A DNA stretch of 64,000 nucleotides from Coriobacteriaceae bacterium (GCA_902362275.1 CABIWB010000001.1:14116-78115), one strand, 5' to 3'; shown: positions 7,912-16,872, counted from the first letter of the stretch. Made by a program: numbers and translations. The notes: a model not told the origin generated them from the letters alone.

Positions 7912-8805
7912 GTGCCCGTGGACAACATACAAGAGGAGTTTGGCGGCGAGCCCGTCGCGGCATTCTCGATGTCGCATCCGTCTGTGCCGGCCCTCTACAT
8001 GGTGCTGACGCTGGGGCTCACCATGTTCTCGATGCAACCGGTGCTGATCGCGCTGTCGCTTGCGGGCGGGCTGGCGTACGGGCTTGCGACGCGCGGTGCT
8101 GCGCGCACGTTGGGGGCGCTTCGCTGGCAGCTGCCGGTGATTTTGATTATCGCGCTGGTCAATCCGCTGTTTAGCGCCTCGGGCTCGACGGAGCTGTTTC
8201 GTATTGGCATGCGTGCGGTGTATCTAGAGAGCATGGTTTACGGCCTGTGCATGGGCGGGCTGTTTGTGGCGAGCGTGCTGTGGTTTGAGGCCGCGGCGTC
8301 GATGCTCGAATACGACAAGGTGCTCGCGCTGCTGGGTAATGCCGCACCGGTGATTGCGCTCATGATCTCGATGTGCATGAGGCTTATCCCGCAGTTTTTG
8401 CGCCGCGGTCGTACGGTGCTGGCGGTGCAGGATGCGATTGATGTGCCGGGCCGTGCGCCGGCCGACCCCGTGCGCTCGCGCCTGCGGGCGTCGAGCGTGT
8501 TGATGGGCTGGGGCATGGAAGATTCGCTGGAGCGCGCGGACGCGATGCGCTCGCGCGGGTGGGGTGCCGCGACGCGTCGTACGACGTATGCGCGGTATCG
8601 ACTGGAGCGCAGCGACGTTGCCGCGCTGGTTGGGCTTGCGCTGTTTGGCGTGGTCACGGTGGCAGTGGCGTGGACCGCGACGACGCAGTATTCGTTTTAT
8701 CCGCAGCTCTCGGTGCCGGCGCCGTGGCCGAGCTATGTCGTGTACGCTGCCTGGATGGTGCTGCCTTGCGCGTTGCACGCGATTGATGAGAAGAGGTTTG
8801 GCTGA
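7912..8805 (+). CDS. ecfT: ECF transporter transmembrane component (EcfT)
   Basis: Membrane scaffold of an energy-coupling factor vitamin/metal importer, linking the ATPases to the substrate-binding S component. Several membrane segments are visible: the YMVLTLGLTMFSMQPVLIAL region, LPVILIIALVNPLF, MVYGLCMGGLFVASVLWFEA, and a C-terminal pair. The cytoplasmic coupling part has the Ala-Arg-Gly type motifs ERADAMRSRGWG and MRLIPQFLRRGR expected for EcfT. The start is uncertain: the frame opens at 7747, but I prefer the GTG at 7912 behind a GAGGGGA; a start at the later ATG (7966) is also possible. Its stop overlaps the ATG of the next gene (TGATG). Confidence 0.85.
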   Translation: MPVDNIQEEFGGEPVAAFSMSHPSVPALYMVLTLGLTMFSMQPVLIALSLAGGLAYGLATRGAARTLGALRWQLPVILIIALVNPLFSASGSTELFRIGMRAVYLESMVYGLCMGGLFVASVLWFEAAASMLEYDKVLALLGNAAPVIALMISMCMRLIPQFLRRGRTVLAVQDAIDVPGRAPADPVRSRLRASSVLMGWGMEDSLERADAMRSRGWGAATRRTTYARYRLERSDVAALVGLALFGVVTVAVAWTATTQYSFYPQLSVPAPWPSYVVYAAWMVLPCALHAIDEKRFG

Positions 8806-10448
8806 TGGCTCGGTTTGATAGGGGCCCGGCGGCGGGTGTGACATATGGCTCGGCCGCGCCGGCGATTGAGGTGCGAGGCCTTAGTTTTGCCTATTCCGGG
8901 GCCGAGACACCGGTGCTCGAGGGGCTTGATTGGCGTGTTTCCCAAGGTGCGTTTGCACTGCTTGTTGGCGGTACCGGTTCGGGCAAGTCGACGCTGCTGT
9001 CGCTGCTCAAGCCCGAGATCGCTCCGGCGGGCGAGCGCACTGGCGATACGCGCGTGCTGGGCGAGAACGTTGCCGACATGGGCATGCGGGCATCGGCGGA
9101 GCGCGTGGGCTATGTGTTCCAGGATCCCGAGAACCAGATCATGTGCGAGACCGTGTGGCACGAGATGGCGTTTGGCCTGGAAAACTTGGGGCTAGCGCGT
9201 GATGAGATGCGCCGTCGCGTAGCTGAGACCAGCTATTTCTTTGGGCTGGAAGATTGGCTTCACCGCGATACTGACACGCTTTCGGGTGGTCGCAAACAGT
9301 TGCTGTCGTTGGCGGCCGTTCTGGCGCTGCGCCCGTGCGTGCTGCTGCTCGACGAGCCCACGTCTCAGCTCGATCCCGTTGCCGAGAAGAATTTCCTGCA
9401 CGCGCTGTTTCGTGTGAATCGCGAGCTGGGCTGCACGGTTGTTGTGGCGACGCATCAGCCGCGCCCAATGCTCGAATACGCGACGTGTGCGTACCGGATT
9501 GAGGACGGTCGCGTGCGCGAGCTGGCGGATATGGCTTCTTTGGGACGCCGAGAATCGCTGTTTTCCGATGACATGTTGGGGTGGGGTGCCATCCGATGTG
9601 CAAATAAAGGAGTATTCAGCAGGCGTGAGGACAATTTGGGCTCTCTGGAGCCGCCCGGGGACGTATCGAGCGCGAAAAAAAGTTCGGAATTGGACAAATC
9701 GTCCGAATTTGTGGCGCAAACGTCGCTCGAGAACGGCTCGGAAGCCTTCTCGCGCACGGATGGAAGCAGAATACTCCAAAAAATGCACGGCGGGTCGGCT
9801 ACCACCCTGTCGGAAGGCTGGTTTCGCTACGATCGAGCGTCCGGCTGGGTGCTGCGCGGGCTTGATGCGTCGTTTTCGGCTGGCGCGGTGCACGCGGTTG
9901 TGGGCGGTAACGGCTGCGGCAAGTCGACGATGCTTTCGGTGCTGGCCAAGACTGCCAAGCTGCAGCGTGGTCGTATGGTGCGCGGGGCGGTCTCGGCTGC
10001 GCTGCTGCCGCAGAACCCCAAGGCCCTGCTGGTTGCCGAGACGGTGCGCGACGAGCTGATGGAATGGGCCTCGACCTGCGGATATGACGAGAACTTGGCG
10101 CGGGAGCGTGCGGCGCAACTGGGATTGGACGGCCTGGAGACGCGCCACCCTTACGACCTCTCGGGCGGACAGCGCCAGCTGCTTGCGTTGGCAAAGCTGC
10201 TGCTGATCGGCCCCGAGCTGCTGCTGCTTGACGAGCCCACGAAGGGCTTGGACCTGGAGAGCCGTCGCATCATCGCTCGCGCCCTGCGTGACCATGTGAA
10301 GGCTGGCGGCACCGTCATCATGGCTACGCACGATTTGGACTTTGCCGAGCAGGTAGCCGACGACGTCGCCATGATGTTTGACGGCGAGATTGCCTGCATG
10401 GAGCCCCCGGCCGAATTCTTTGCCGACAACGTGTTCTATAGGGCGTGA
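8805..10448 (+). CDS. ecfA: ECF transporter ATPase, two ABC domains fused
   Basis: 547 residues carrying both ATPases (A1 and A2) of an ECF importer in one chain. First domain: Walker A GGTGSGKST, Q-loop in FQDPENQI, signature LSGGRKQ, Walker B VLLLDEPTSQLD. Second domain: GGNGCGKST, LSGGQRQ, LLLLDEPTKGLD, and a switch histidine in MATHDLDFAE. A Ser/Glu-rich, probably disordered linker of about 70 residues (coded near 9600-9800) joins them. Translation is coupled to ecfT upstream, and the S-component gene starts 5 bp downstream, so the three genes form one dedicated transporter operon rather than a shared ECF module. Confidence 0.92.
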   Translation: MARFDRGPAAGVTYGSAAPAIEVRGLSFAYSGAETPVLEGLDWRVSQGAFALLVGGTGSGKSTLLSLLKPEIAPAGERTGDTRVLGENVADMGMRASAERVGYVFQDPENQIMCETVWHEMAFGLENLGLARDEMRRRVAETSYFFGLEDWLHRDTDTLSGGRKQLLSLAAVLALRPCVLLLDEPTSQLDPVAEKNFLHALFRVNRELGCTVVVATHQPRPMLEYATCAYRIEDGRVRELADMASLGRRESLFSDDMLGWGAIRCANKGVFSRREDNLGSLEPPGDVSSAKKSSELDKSSEFVAQTSLENGSEAFSRTDGSRILQKMHGGSATTLSEGWFRYDRASGWVLRGLDASFSAGAVHAVVGGNGCGKSTMLSVLAKTAKLQRGRMVRGAVSAALLPQNPKALLVAETVRDELMEWASTCGYDENLARERAAQLGLDGLETRHPYDLSGGQRQLLALAKLLLIGPELLLLDEPTKGLDLESRRIIARALRDHVKAGGTVIMATHDLDFAEQVADDVAMMFDGEIACMEPPAEFFADNVFYRA

Positions 10449-10452
10449 TGGG

Positions 10453-11166
10453 ATGACGGACTGTCGTTTCTCGCGCTTGCTTGCAAAACTGGAGGTCCCG
10501 CTGTTGTTGGCGGTGCCGGCGGTGATGGCTGCGGCGTTGCTGTCGGGTGTTGGGCAGGCAGCGTTGGCCATGCTGGTTGTGGTGGCGCTGGTGCTCGCAC
10601 TGTTCTTTGCGGGTTACGAGGCATCTCGTCCGGGTTTGCGCCAGATTATGCCCACGCTGGTGCTGGCGGCGCTGGCGGCGGCGGGGCGCATCCTGTTTGG
10701 GCCCATTCCCGACTTTAAACCGGTGAGCGCTATCGCCATTATCGCGGGGGCGACGCTTGGCCGTCGCAATGGTTTTATGGTTGGCGCGCTGGCGGCGCTG
10801 ACCAGCAATTTCTTTTTTGGACAGGGCATGTGGACGCCGTGGCAGATGTATGCCTGGGGGCTCGTGGGATACGTTGGCGGTGCGCTGTCGTATGCGGGTG
10901 CATTCGGCCGCGCCGATGGCACCGTGCGCATGCCGGCGCTACTGACCTACGGCTTTGCTTCGGGTTTGCTGTACGGCGTTGTGATCAACGCCTACGACAT
11001 TATCGGTTTTGTTCAACCACTCACGTGGGCGGGTGCCATGGCGCGTCTTGCCACCGCCGTACCGTTCGATATCACGCACGGCCTTGCGACCTGCGTGTTT
11101 TTGGTCGCCCTGTACAAGCCTTGGTGTCGCCGCATCAACCGAGTCGTCGTGAAATACGGGCTGTAG
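10453..11166 (+). CDS. ECF transporter substrate-binding S component, substrate unproven
   Basis: 237 residues with six likely membrane helices. The signature of this S-component subgroup is clear: GRILFGPIPDFKPVSAIAII, then a G-rich turn, then SNFFFGQGMWTPWQMYAWGL. I associate that pattern with the predicted cobalamin-type (CbrT-like) S components, which also travel with a fused double ATPase, but no cobalamin riboswitch is visible upstream, so the substrate is left open. The start ATG lies 5 bp after the ecfA stop behind a weak site; the longer frame from 10378 would overlap ecfA by 71 bp and is not preferred. Confidence 0.85.
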   Translation: MTDCRFSRLLAKLEVPLLLAVPAVMAAALLSGVGQAALAMLVVVALVLALFFAGYEASRPGLRQIMPTLVLAALAAAGRILFGPIPDFKPVSAIAIIAGATLGRRNGFMVGALAALTSNFFFGQGMWTPWQMYAWGLVGYVGGALSYAGAFGRADGTVRMPALLTYGFASGLLYGVVINAYDIIGFVQPLTWAGAMARLATAVPFDITHGLATCVFLVALYKPWCRRINRVVVKYGL

Positions 11167-11208
11167 GGTTGGTTACGCCGGGGCGGGAATCAATACTGCC
11201 GAAGCGCC

Positions 11209-11370
11209 ATTTCAAAACTATGCCGGTTTACGGGGCCAGATTGGCGCAAGCAGACCATGCTGGCTATTTTTGAAATAGAGCAAGCCGTTTACCTGCGGTT
11301 TTATTATTTCGGAATTGCGTATGGTTGGGGGTTCGCGATTCAGCCCCGTAAACCGGCATAGTTTTGAAAT
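11209..11370. repeat. Inverted-repeat element, family C
   Basis: 162 bp bounded by a perfect 28-bp inverted repeat: ATTTCAAAACTATGCCGGTT and on to TACGGGGC at the left, its exact reverse complement at 11343-11370. It begins 43 bp after the S-component stop codon. The core contains a second CTATTTTTGAAATAG palindrome. Confidence 0.7.
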
Positions 11371-11468
11371 AGCCGGCTGATACGACGGGCATCGTGGCCC
11401 TCGGAGAGCCAAATTGATCCGTTTTCTTTCGCCTCCAGACGTTCCCAGGGAATCAGCTGAACCCGCCC

Positions 11469-11628
11469 GCCACGAAATCGGTCTATCTACTACGTTTGGC
11501 CCGACACCCCCAACCACAACCGTGTTATATGAAAAACCGTAGGCTTTCTACCTGCGGTTTTCTTTTTGCGTTGTTCACTGTGGTTGAGGGTAGTGGCTTA
11601 AACGTAGTAGATGGGCCAGTTTCGTGGC
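11469..11628. repeat. Inverted-repeat element, family D, enclosing a terminator
   Basis: Two 29-nt arms, GCCACGAAATCGGTCTATCT and on to ACTACGTTT at the left, complementary at 25 of 29 positions to 11600-11628. Short extra complementarity (CAACCACAA / GTGGTTG) continues inward. Together with family C it fills the 535-bp gap between the convergent S-component and xth genes; nothing else is seen there. Confidence 0.6.
11532..11567 (+). terminator. Rho-independent terminator, probably of the ECF operon
   Basis: AAAACCGTAGG / CCTGCGGTTTT hairpin with one mismatch followed by CTTTTT, lying inside repeat element D. The complement also ends in a T-run, so it may serve xth in the other direction. 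Confidence 0.6.
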
Positions 11629-11701
11629 AAGCGAGCTGCGTGGATGATCTCGCGAAGTGAAAATGATTCCTTTTCCTCCGTCCCCAGGAAATCAGTTTGG
11701 G

Positions 11702-12520
11702 CTAGAGCTCTAGGGTGAGGGTGACGGGGCAGTGGTCGCTGCCGAAGATGTCGCCGCGGATGCCGGTGTCGCGTACGTTGTCGGCGATTGCGTCGCTTAC
11801 CAGGAAGTAGTCGATGCGCCAGCCGGCGTTGTTCTTGCGGGCATTAAAGCGGTAGCTCCACCAGCTGTAGACGCCCTCGACGTCGGGGTTTGCCGCGCGC
11901 CAGGTATCGGTAAACCCGGCGTTGAGCAGCTCGGTGAACTTGCCGCGTTCCTCGTCCGAAAAGCCAGCGTTGCCGCGGTTGGACTTGGGGTTCTTAAGGT
12001 CGATCTCCTCATGCGCCACGTTAAAGTCGCCGCAAGTTACGACGGGCTTGCCGGTCTCGCGTTCAAGCGCGCTCAAAAAGCCGCGATAGGCATCGTCCCA
12101 AGCCATGCGCACGTCGATGCGGGCGAGTTCGTTTTGCGCGTTGGGAGTGTAGACATCCACAAACCAGAACTTGTCGAACTCCAGCGCGCAGACGCGGCCC
12201 TCGGTTACGGCTTGGGTGACGAGTGCGGCCGCCTCGCCCTCGCCGGCGTAGGGTAGCAGCGCGTCGGCGTGCAGCACGCGCAGCGGTTCCTGGCGGCTAA
12301 AGACCGCAGTGCCTGAATAGCCTTTACGCTCGGCGTAGCTCCAGGTTTGGTGATAGCCGGCCAGGTCAATATCGACCTGGCCTTCTTGCAGCTTGGTCTC
12401 TTGCAGCGCCAGGATATCGACGTCGAGTTCTTGCGCGATCTGGATAAAGCTCGGGTCCTTTTTGAGCACGGCGCGCAGGCCGTTGACGTTCCACGAGGCG
12501 AAAGTGTAAGTCTGAGGCAT
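11702..12520 (-). CDS. xth: Exodeoxyribonuclease III
   Basis: 272 residues, the length of the ExoIII/ExoA group of AP endonucleases used in base-excision repair. Catalytic motifs are intact: FASWNVNGLRA, LQETKL (Mg-binding glutamate), YSGTAVFSR, GDFNVAHEEID (Asp and Asn), the WRIDYFLVS strand, and SDHCPV with the general-base histidine. An AAAGGACACC site precedes the ATG. Monocistronic; the sirtuin gene is divergent, so the 135-bp gap between them holds two promoters. Confidence 0.96.
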   Translation of the reverse strand: MPQTYTFASWNVNGLRAVLKKDPSFIQIAQELDVDILALQETKLQEGQVDIDLAGYHQTWSYAERKGYSGTAVFSRQEPLRVLHADALLPYAGEGEAAALVTQAVTEGRVCALEFDKFWFVDVYTPNAQNELARIDVRMAWDDAYRGFLSALERETGKPVVTCGDFNVAHEEIDLKNPKSNRGNAGFSDEERGKFTELLNAGFTDTWRAANPDVEGVYSWWSYRFNARKNNAGWRIDYFLVSDAIADNVRDTGIRGDIFGSDHCPVTLTLEL

Positions 12521-12655
12521 GGTGTCCTTTCGACGGGGTTGGCAGGCTTAAGATTAGCGCAACAGGGGCGGGGTGGGCTCCGCGCATGCTGACTTAAAGG
12601 CCGTATGCTGGGACGTCGCCCAACGCTGCCCGACTAACAAGGACGGAGGACTCAT

Positions 12656-13408
12656 ATGACGCAGGCAATATCGGACCCCAGGCAGGCCTCCGCCGCGCTG
12701 GCGGATCTGTTCAATACCCACGAGCGCGTGGTGTTCTTTGGCGGCGCTGGTGTTTCCACGGCAAGCGGCATTCCCGATTTTCGCAGCGTTGACGGCCTGT
12801 ATCACCAGCAGTTTGCCTGTCCGCCCGAGACCATGCTCTCGCACAGCTCTTACGAGACACATCCGGCGGAGTTCTTCGACTTTTACCGCACCAAGATGAT
12901 CGCGCTTAACGCTAAGCCCAACCGCTGCCACACCAAGCTGGCCGAGCTGGAGCGAGCCGGCAAGCTTGATGCCGTGGTGACGCAAAACATCGACGGCCTG
13001 CACCAGACGGCCGGCTCGCAGCGCGTGTTTGAGCTACATGGTTCGGTCCACCGCAATATCTGCCAGACGTGCGGCGCGGTCTATAGTGCCGAATGGATTT
13101 GCTCGCGCGAGCACGAGGACGCCGCGGGCGTGCCCGTGTGCCCCGCGTGCGGTGGTCGCATCAAGCCCGATGTGGTGCTCTACGAAGAGCCGCTCGACGA
13201 GTATGTGTTGACCGGTGCCGTTGCCGCCATCGCCGCGGCCGATGCCCTCATTGTGGGCGGGACCTCGCTCGTGGTGTATCCGGCGGCAGGCCTTACGCGA
13301 TACTTTACCGGCGATACGCTGGCCATATGCAGCCTTGCTCCCACCGATCAGGATGCAAATGCCGACCTGCTGATTTCTTGCGACATCGCGGCCGCGTTTG
13401 CGTTCTAG
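12656..13408 (+). CDS. cobB: NAD-dependent protein deacylase, sirtuin family
   Basis: 250 residues. It removes acyl groups from lysines using NAD+. Core motifs: FFGGAGVSTASGIPDFRS (NAD loop), TQNIDGLHQTAG, catalytic histidine in ELHGSVH, a four-cysteine zinc site (CQTCG near 138 and CPACGG near 163), and GGTSLVVYPAAGL. The zinc ribbon and overall length fit the bacterial class U/M group. A GGAGG lies 7 nt before the ATG. The sequence lacks an obvious Ala-Gly-Thr-to-Tyr/Arg signature I could use to call a desuccinylase, so the acyl preference is open. No operon partner. Confidence 0.93.
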   Translation: MTQAISDPRQASAALADLFNTHERVVFFGGAGVSTASGIPDFRSVDGLYHQQFACPPETMLSHSSYETHPAEFFDFYRTKMIALNAKPNRCHTKLAELERAGKLDAVVTQNIDGLHQTAGSQRVFELHGSVHRNICQTCGAVYSAEWICSREHEDAAGVPVCPACGGRIKPDVVLYEEPLDEYVLTGAVAAIAAADALIVGGTSLVVYPAAGLTRYFTGDTLAICSLAPTDQDANADLLISCDIAAAFAF

Positions 13409-13503
13409 CCTGTGTGCGCGGATACAATAGAAAGACTTAGTGCAAAGCGACCCCGCCGCCAGCTCCCCAAGCTCGGCGGCGTGGACATTTTAGGAGGATG
13501 TTC

Positions 13504-15240
13504 ATGGCGAACGACAGCAAGACATGGCGGTGCGGAAAGTATGAGCTCAGCTTTGACCGTCCGCGCATCATGGGCGTTCTCAACGTGACGCCCGATTCGT
13601 TTAGCGATGGCGGGGAGCACTTCGACCCGGATGCCGCCATCGAGTACGGCCTGGCGATGCTCGACGCCGGCGCCGACATCATCGACGTAGGCGGCGAGTC
13701 CACGCGCCCTGGCTTTACCCCGGTCAACCCCGACGAGGAGGCTCGCCGCGTGCTGCCAGTGGTGCGCGCGCTGGCCAAGGAGGGCGCCATCGTCTCGATT
13801 GACACGCGTCATGTGGCGGTTGCCAAGGCGGCCGTGCGCTGCGGCACCTCGATCGTCAACGACGTGACGGGCTTCACCGATCCCAAGATGGTCGAGTTTG
13901 TTAAGACGAGCACCTGCGGCGTCATCGTGATGCATGCCGGCGAGGTCGCCGCGCCCACCCGCACGCACGCAACGGTGCAGCTCGATACCTCGGCAGCGGC
14001 GTTTGTTGCCGAGAAGGCGCGCGAGGCGGCTGCCGAGGCCGCGCGTGAGGCTGAGAAGCCGGCTCGTCGCCGTCACGGCAAGTTGCTGGGCGAGCCTAAG
14101 CCGGAGGCCAAGCTTCCGGGCGGCGTGGTGCAGCCCTCGTTGCCGTTTGGCGAACCGGAGCCCACGCCCGAGCCTTCAAGCGAGCAGGGGCAGGAGACGC
14201 CGGCCGCCGAGCAGGCTGCTGCCGCCGAGACCGTCGCGCCCGCGCCCGAGGCCACCGAGGCCGCATCGGAGTCCAATGACCGCCTGGCCGCCATGATGCG
14301 CCGCAGCGCCCGCCGCGAGGAAGCCTACGTGCCCACCTCGCAGCTCCGCCGCTTCACCCTGCCCGATTCGGCGCCCATCATGCGCCGCGTCATGGGCTTT
14401 CTGTCCGACCAGGCCCGCACGCTCATCCATGCCGGCGTGTCGCGCGACCGCATCTGCATTGATCCTGGCCCGGGCTTTGGTAAGTCGGCTAACGAGGACA
14501 TCGTCATCCAGCGCGAGACTGCCAAGATGGCGTCACTGGGGTATCCGCTCATGTGTGCCGTGTCGCGCAAGCGCTTTGTGGGCGCCGTCTCGGGCGTGGC
14601 CGAGGCCGCCGAGCGCGATGCCGCTACGTTTGGCGTGTGCCTGGGCGCCATCCAGGCCGGTGCCAACATCGTGCGCGTGCACGACGCCGCGGGTTTTGCG
14701 CAGTTCCTGAACGGCTACTGGGCGGTTGCCAAGCCACAGCCGCGCCGCGCATTTGTGGCCGTGGGCTCCAACCTGGGGCATCGCTGCGACAACATCCGCG
14801 CCGCACGCGACATGATCGCCGAGATTCCGCTCACCTGCGTGTCCAACTCCTCCAAGATTTACGAGAGCGAGCCGGCCTACGAGACGCGCCAGGACGCGTT
14901 TGCCAACGCCGTCATCGAGATCAAGACCGAGCTGGCGCCGCTGGTGCTGCTCGATGAGCTCATGAAGATCGAGGCCGAGCTTGGGCGCGACCGCTCCAAA
15001 AAGGCCAAGGCCAACGGTCCGCGCACCATCGACCTGGACCTGCTGTGGATGGACGGCGAGACCCACGGCGGCAAAAAGCTGCGCCTGCCGCATCCGCTGA
15101 TCGGCGAACGCGACTTTGTGCTGGTGCCGCTCGAGGACCTGATGCACGACCCGGCGCGGTTCTTCCGCTACAACGGTGTCGAGGTCAAGGAGCCCGAGGA
15201 CCGCGTGGGTCATATCGTGGGCGAATTGGGGCGTATGTAG
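13504..15240 (+). CDS. folP-folK: Dihydropteroate synthase fused to HPPK, with a long insert
   Basis: 578 residues joining two consecutive folate enzymes. FolP part: IMGVLNVTPDSFSDGG, DVGGESTRPG, SIDTRH, IVNDVTGF, VIVMHAG, DPGPGFGKS, SRKRF and RVHD are all present, so it should be active. Between VMH (about residue 145) and DPG (about 316) there are some 170 residues instead of the usual 60-70; the extra stretch is rich in Ala, Glu and Pro and probably disordered. FolK part from about 413: FVAVGSNLGHR, YESEPAYET, GPRTIDLDLLWMDG, LPHPLIGERDFVLVPL. I choose the ATG at 13504, 5 nt after AGGAGG; the ATG at 13498 abuts that site. The next gene begins directly after the stop codon. Confidence 0.93.
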   Translation: MANDSKTWRCGKYELSFDRPRIMGVLNVTPDSFSDGGEHFDPDAAIEYGLAMLDAGADIIDVGGESTRPGFTPVNPDEEARRVLPVVRALAKEGAIVSIDTRHVAVAKAAVRCGTSIVNDVTGFTDPKMVEFVKTSTCGVIVMHAGEVAAPTRTHATVQLDTSAAAFVAEKAREAAAEAAREAEKPARRRHGKLLGEPKPEAKLPGGVVQPSLPFGEPEPTPEPSSEQGQETPAAEQAAAAETVAPAPEATEAASESNDRLAAMMRRSARREEAYVPTSQLRRFTLPDSAPIMRRVMGFLSDQARTLIHAGVSRDRICIDPGPGFGKSANEDIVIQRETAKMASLGYPLMCAVSRKRFVGAVSGVAEAAERDAATFGVCLGAIQAGANIVRVHDAAGFAQFLNGYWAVAKPQPRRAFVAVGSNLGHRCDNIRAARDMIAEIPLTCVSNSSKIYESEPAYETRQDAFANAVIEIKTELAPLVLLDELMKIEAELGRDRSKKAKANGPRTIDLDLLWMDGETHGGKKLRLPHPLIGERDFVLVPLEDLMHDPARFFRYNGVEVKEPEDRVGHIVGELGRM

Positions 15241-15942
15241 ATGATCGAGATGAATGCTGTTGCCGCCGGCACCGAGCTCGACGCGGCACGTGACGCGGGC
15301 CGCAAGGGCGTGTCCGCGGGCTGGTGCGCATGGAGCGCGGGCAACGCTTCGCTGGCGTTTTCGCTGGTTGTGCGTCCGGATGTGAATATGCACGCCTTCC
15401 ATGGCCTGCCGTTTGTGGCCGCGATGGGCATGATGGACGCGCTCGTGGGAACGGCTGCGGCACCGGGGCTGGGCCTTGCCGGCAAGGTGGGTATTCAGTG
15501 GCCGAGCGACATTGTGTGCGGCGCGCCCGCGTTTGAGACGTCGTTCGCGCGCGTCGCCGTCAACGGTGGTGCCGGTGCTGCGGGCATGTTCGGTGCCGTG
15601 ACGGTGGATATTGAGCGTTCGGCGTTGAGCGAGCTTGGTGTGGACGTAGCTGACGAAGCGCTGGTCGAGGCGTTGGCCGTCGCCGTGCTGACCCGTGTGG
15701 ACACCTGGGAGGTTGTTGCCAACACGCCGCAAGGCGCCGCAGGGCCGCTGGCTCCCGTGCTGGGCGAGTATTTCGACATGGTGCCGCTGCTCGGTCGCCA
15801 GGTTGCGGCGGTGTCGCCCAACGGCTTGCCGCTTGCGGTCGGTGTGTTTGCGGGCCTGGACATCTGGGGCCGCGCGACCATCAAGACCGATGCCGGCGAG
15901 CAGGAGTTTCCGCCCGAGGCCGTACGGATTCGCGGTCTGTAG
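15241..15942 (+). CDS. Degenerate biotin protein ligase-like protein
   Basis: 233 residues with the outline of a BirA/LplA-type domain: an N-terminal segment like the TE-x-x-AR start, LAFSLVVRPDVN, a helix reading LPFVAAMGMMDAL, then IQWPSDIVCG where active ligases have K-W-P-N-D, and an SH3-like C-terminal part (PLAVGVFAGLDIWGRATIKT). The biotin-binding G-R-G-R loop is missing (AGWCAWSAGNAS instead), and the catalytic lysine is Gln. It is therefore unlikely to biotinylate anything in the standard way. The ATG follows the folK stop without a gap, so it is co-expressed with folate synthesis. No DNA-binding domain. Function unknown. Confidence 0.6.
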   Translation: MIEMNAVAAGTELDAARDAGRKGVSAGWCAWSAGNASLAFSLVVRPDVNMHAFHGLPFVAAMGMMDALVGTAAAPGLGLAGKVGIQWPSDIVCGAPAFETSFARVAVNGGAGAAGMFGAVTVDIERSALSELGVDVADEALVEALAVAVLTRVDTWEVVANTPQGAAGPLAPVLGEYFDMVPLLGRQVAAVSPNGLPLAVGVFAGLDIWGRATIKTDAGEQEFPPEAVRIRGL

Positions 15943-15962
15943 CGTCTCGACTTCGCCAGAGC

Positions 15963-16736
15963 CTACGCTAGCTCCTGCATGCGGCGGTAGATTTCGCAGA
16001 TACCCTTGATGGTGAGCTGTCCGTCGACCACGTCGAAGGCGTCGGTCGAATCGGCGACGATGCTGGCGAGACCGCCCGTGGCGATAACGGTGGCATCCTC
16101 GCGGCCCAGCTCGCGCTTCATGCGCGCGACCAGGCCCTCAGCCATGGCGGCGGCGCCCGTTACGGCGCCGACCTTGATGCACTCCTCGGTATCGCGGCCG
16201 ATGGCGTGCTCGGGCGCCTCGAGCGGAACGCTGGCGAGCTTGGCGGCTCGGGCGGCGAGCGCGTCCATCGAAATGCGGATGCCCGGCGCAATCGCTCCAC
16301 CAATGTAATAACCATCCTCGTCGATGACGTCGATATTGGTCGCGGTGCCAAAGTCAACCACGATTGCCGGCGCGCCGTAGAAAGTTTCGGCCGCAACGGC
16401 GTTAGCGACGCGATCGGCGCCTACGGCCTGGGGACGCGCCGCGCGCAGCTTGGTCACCGGGGCCGTCTGCGGCCCGATGACGATGGCGTCCGCCGCGATG
16501 CGGTCGGCCACGGCGTGCCATTCGCGCGAGAGCTGCGGTACCACGCCCGCAAAGGCGATCGCGTCGACCGCATCGAGCGAAAGGCCGTACATCTTAAAGA
16601 AACCCATCAGGCGCACGTGGATCTCGTCGGCGGTATAGGAGCGGTCGGTGGGCATACGCCACGACTGCACCAACTCGTCTCCGTCAAACAGGCCCATGGC
16701 CGTCTGCGTGTTTCCCATATCGATAGCGAGTAGCAT
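15963..16736 (-). CDS. coaX: Type III pantothenate kinase
   Basis: 257 residues of the ASKHA fold; it phosphorylates pantothenate as the first step to coenzyme A and is not inhibited by CoA. Motifs: LLAIDMGNTQTAMGLFDGDE (phosphate-binding loop 1), GADRVANAVAA, VDFGTATNIDVI (loop 2 with catalytic Asp upstream), GGAIAPGIRISMDALAARAA, and TGGLAS near the C-terminus. The start at 16736 follows CGGGAG; the longer open frame runs over the tRNA on the other strand and is rejected. Convergent with the ligase-like gene, only 20 bp apart. Confidence 0.95.
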   Translation of the reverse strand: MLLAIDMGNTQTAMGLFDGDELVQSWRMPTDRSYTADEIHVRLMGFFKMYGLSLDAVDAIAFAGVVPQLSREWHAVADRIAADAIVIGPQTAPVTKLRAARPQAVGADRVANAVAAETFYGAPAIVVDFGTATNIDVIDEDGYYIGGAIAPGIRISMDALAARAAKLASVPLEAPEHAIGRDTEECIKVGAVTGAAAMAEGLVARMKRELGREDATVIATGGLASIVADSTDAFDVVDGQLTIKGICEIYRRMQELA

Positions 16737-16872
16737 GTCTACTCCCGGTGTTGGCATAAAAGGACGCGCACCATTGTATACGCGCCGCCGACGGCGCTCG
16801 GCTGCGATTCGTTTACGGTGATAGGGGCTGAGGGGTTTAAATATGAAGGAATTATGCTCTACGAGATTTTCC

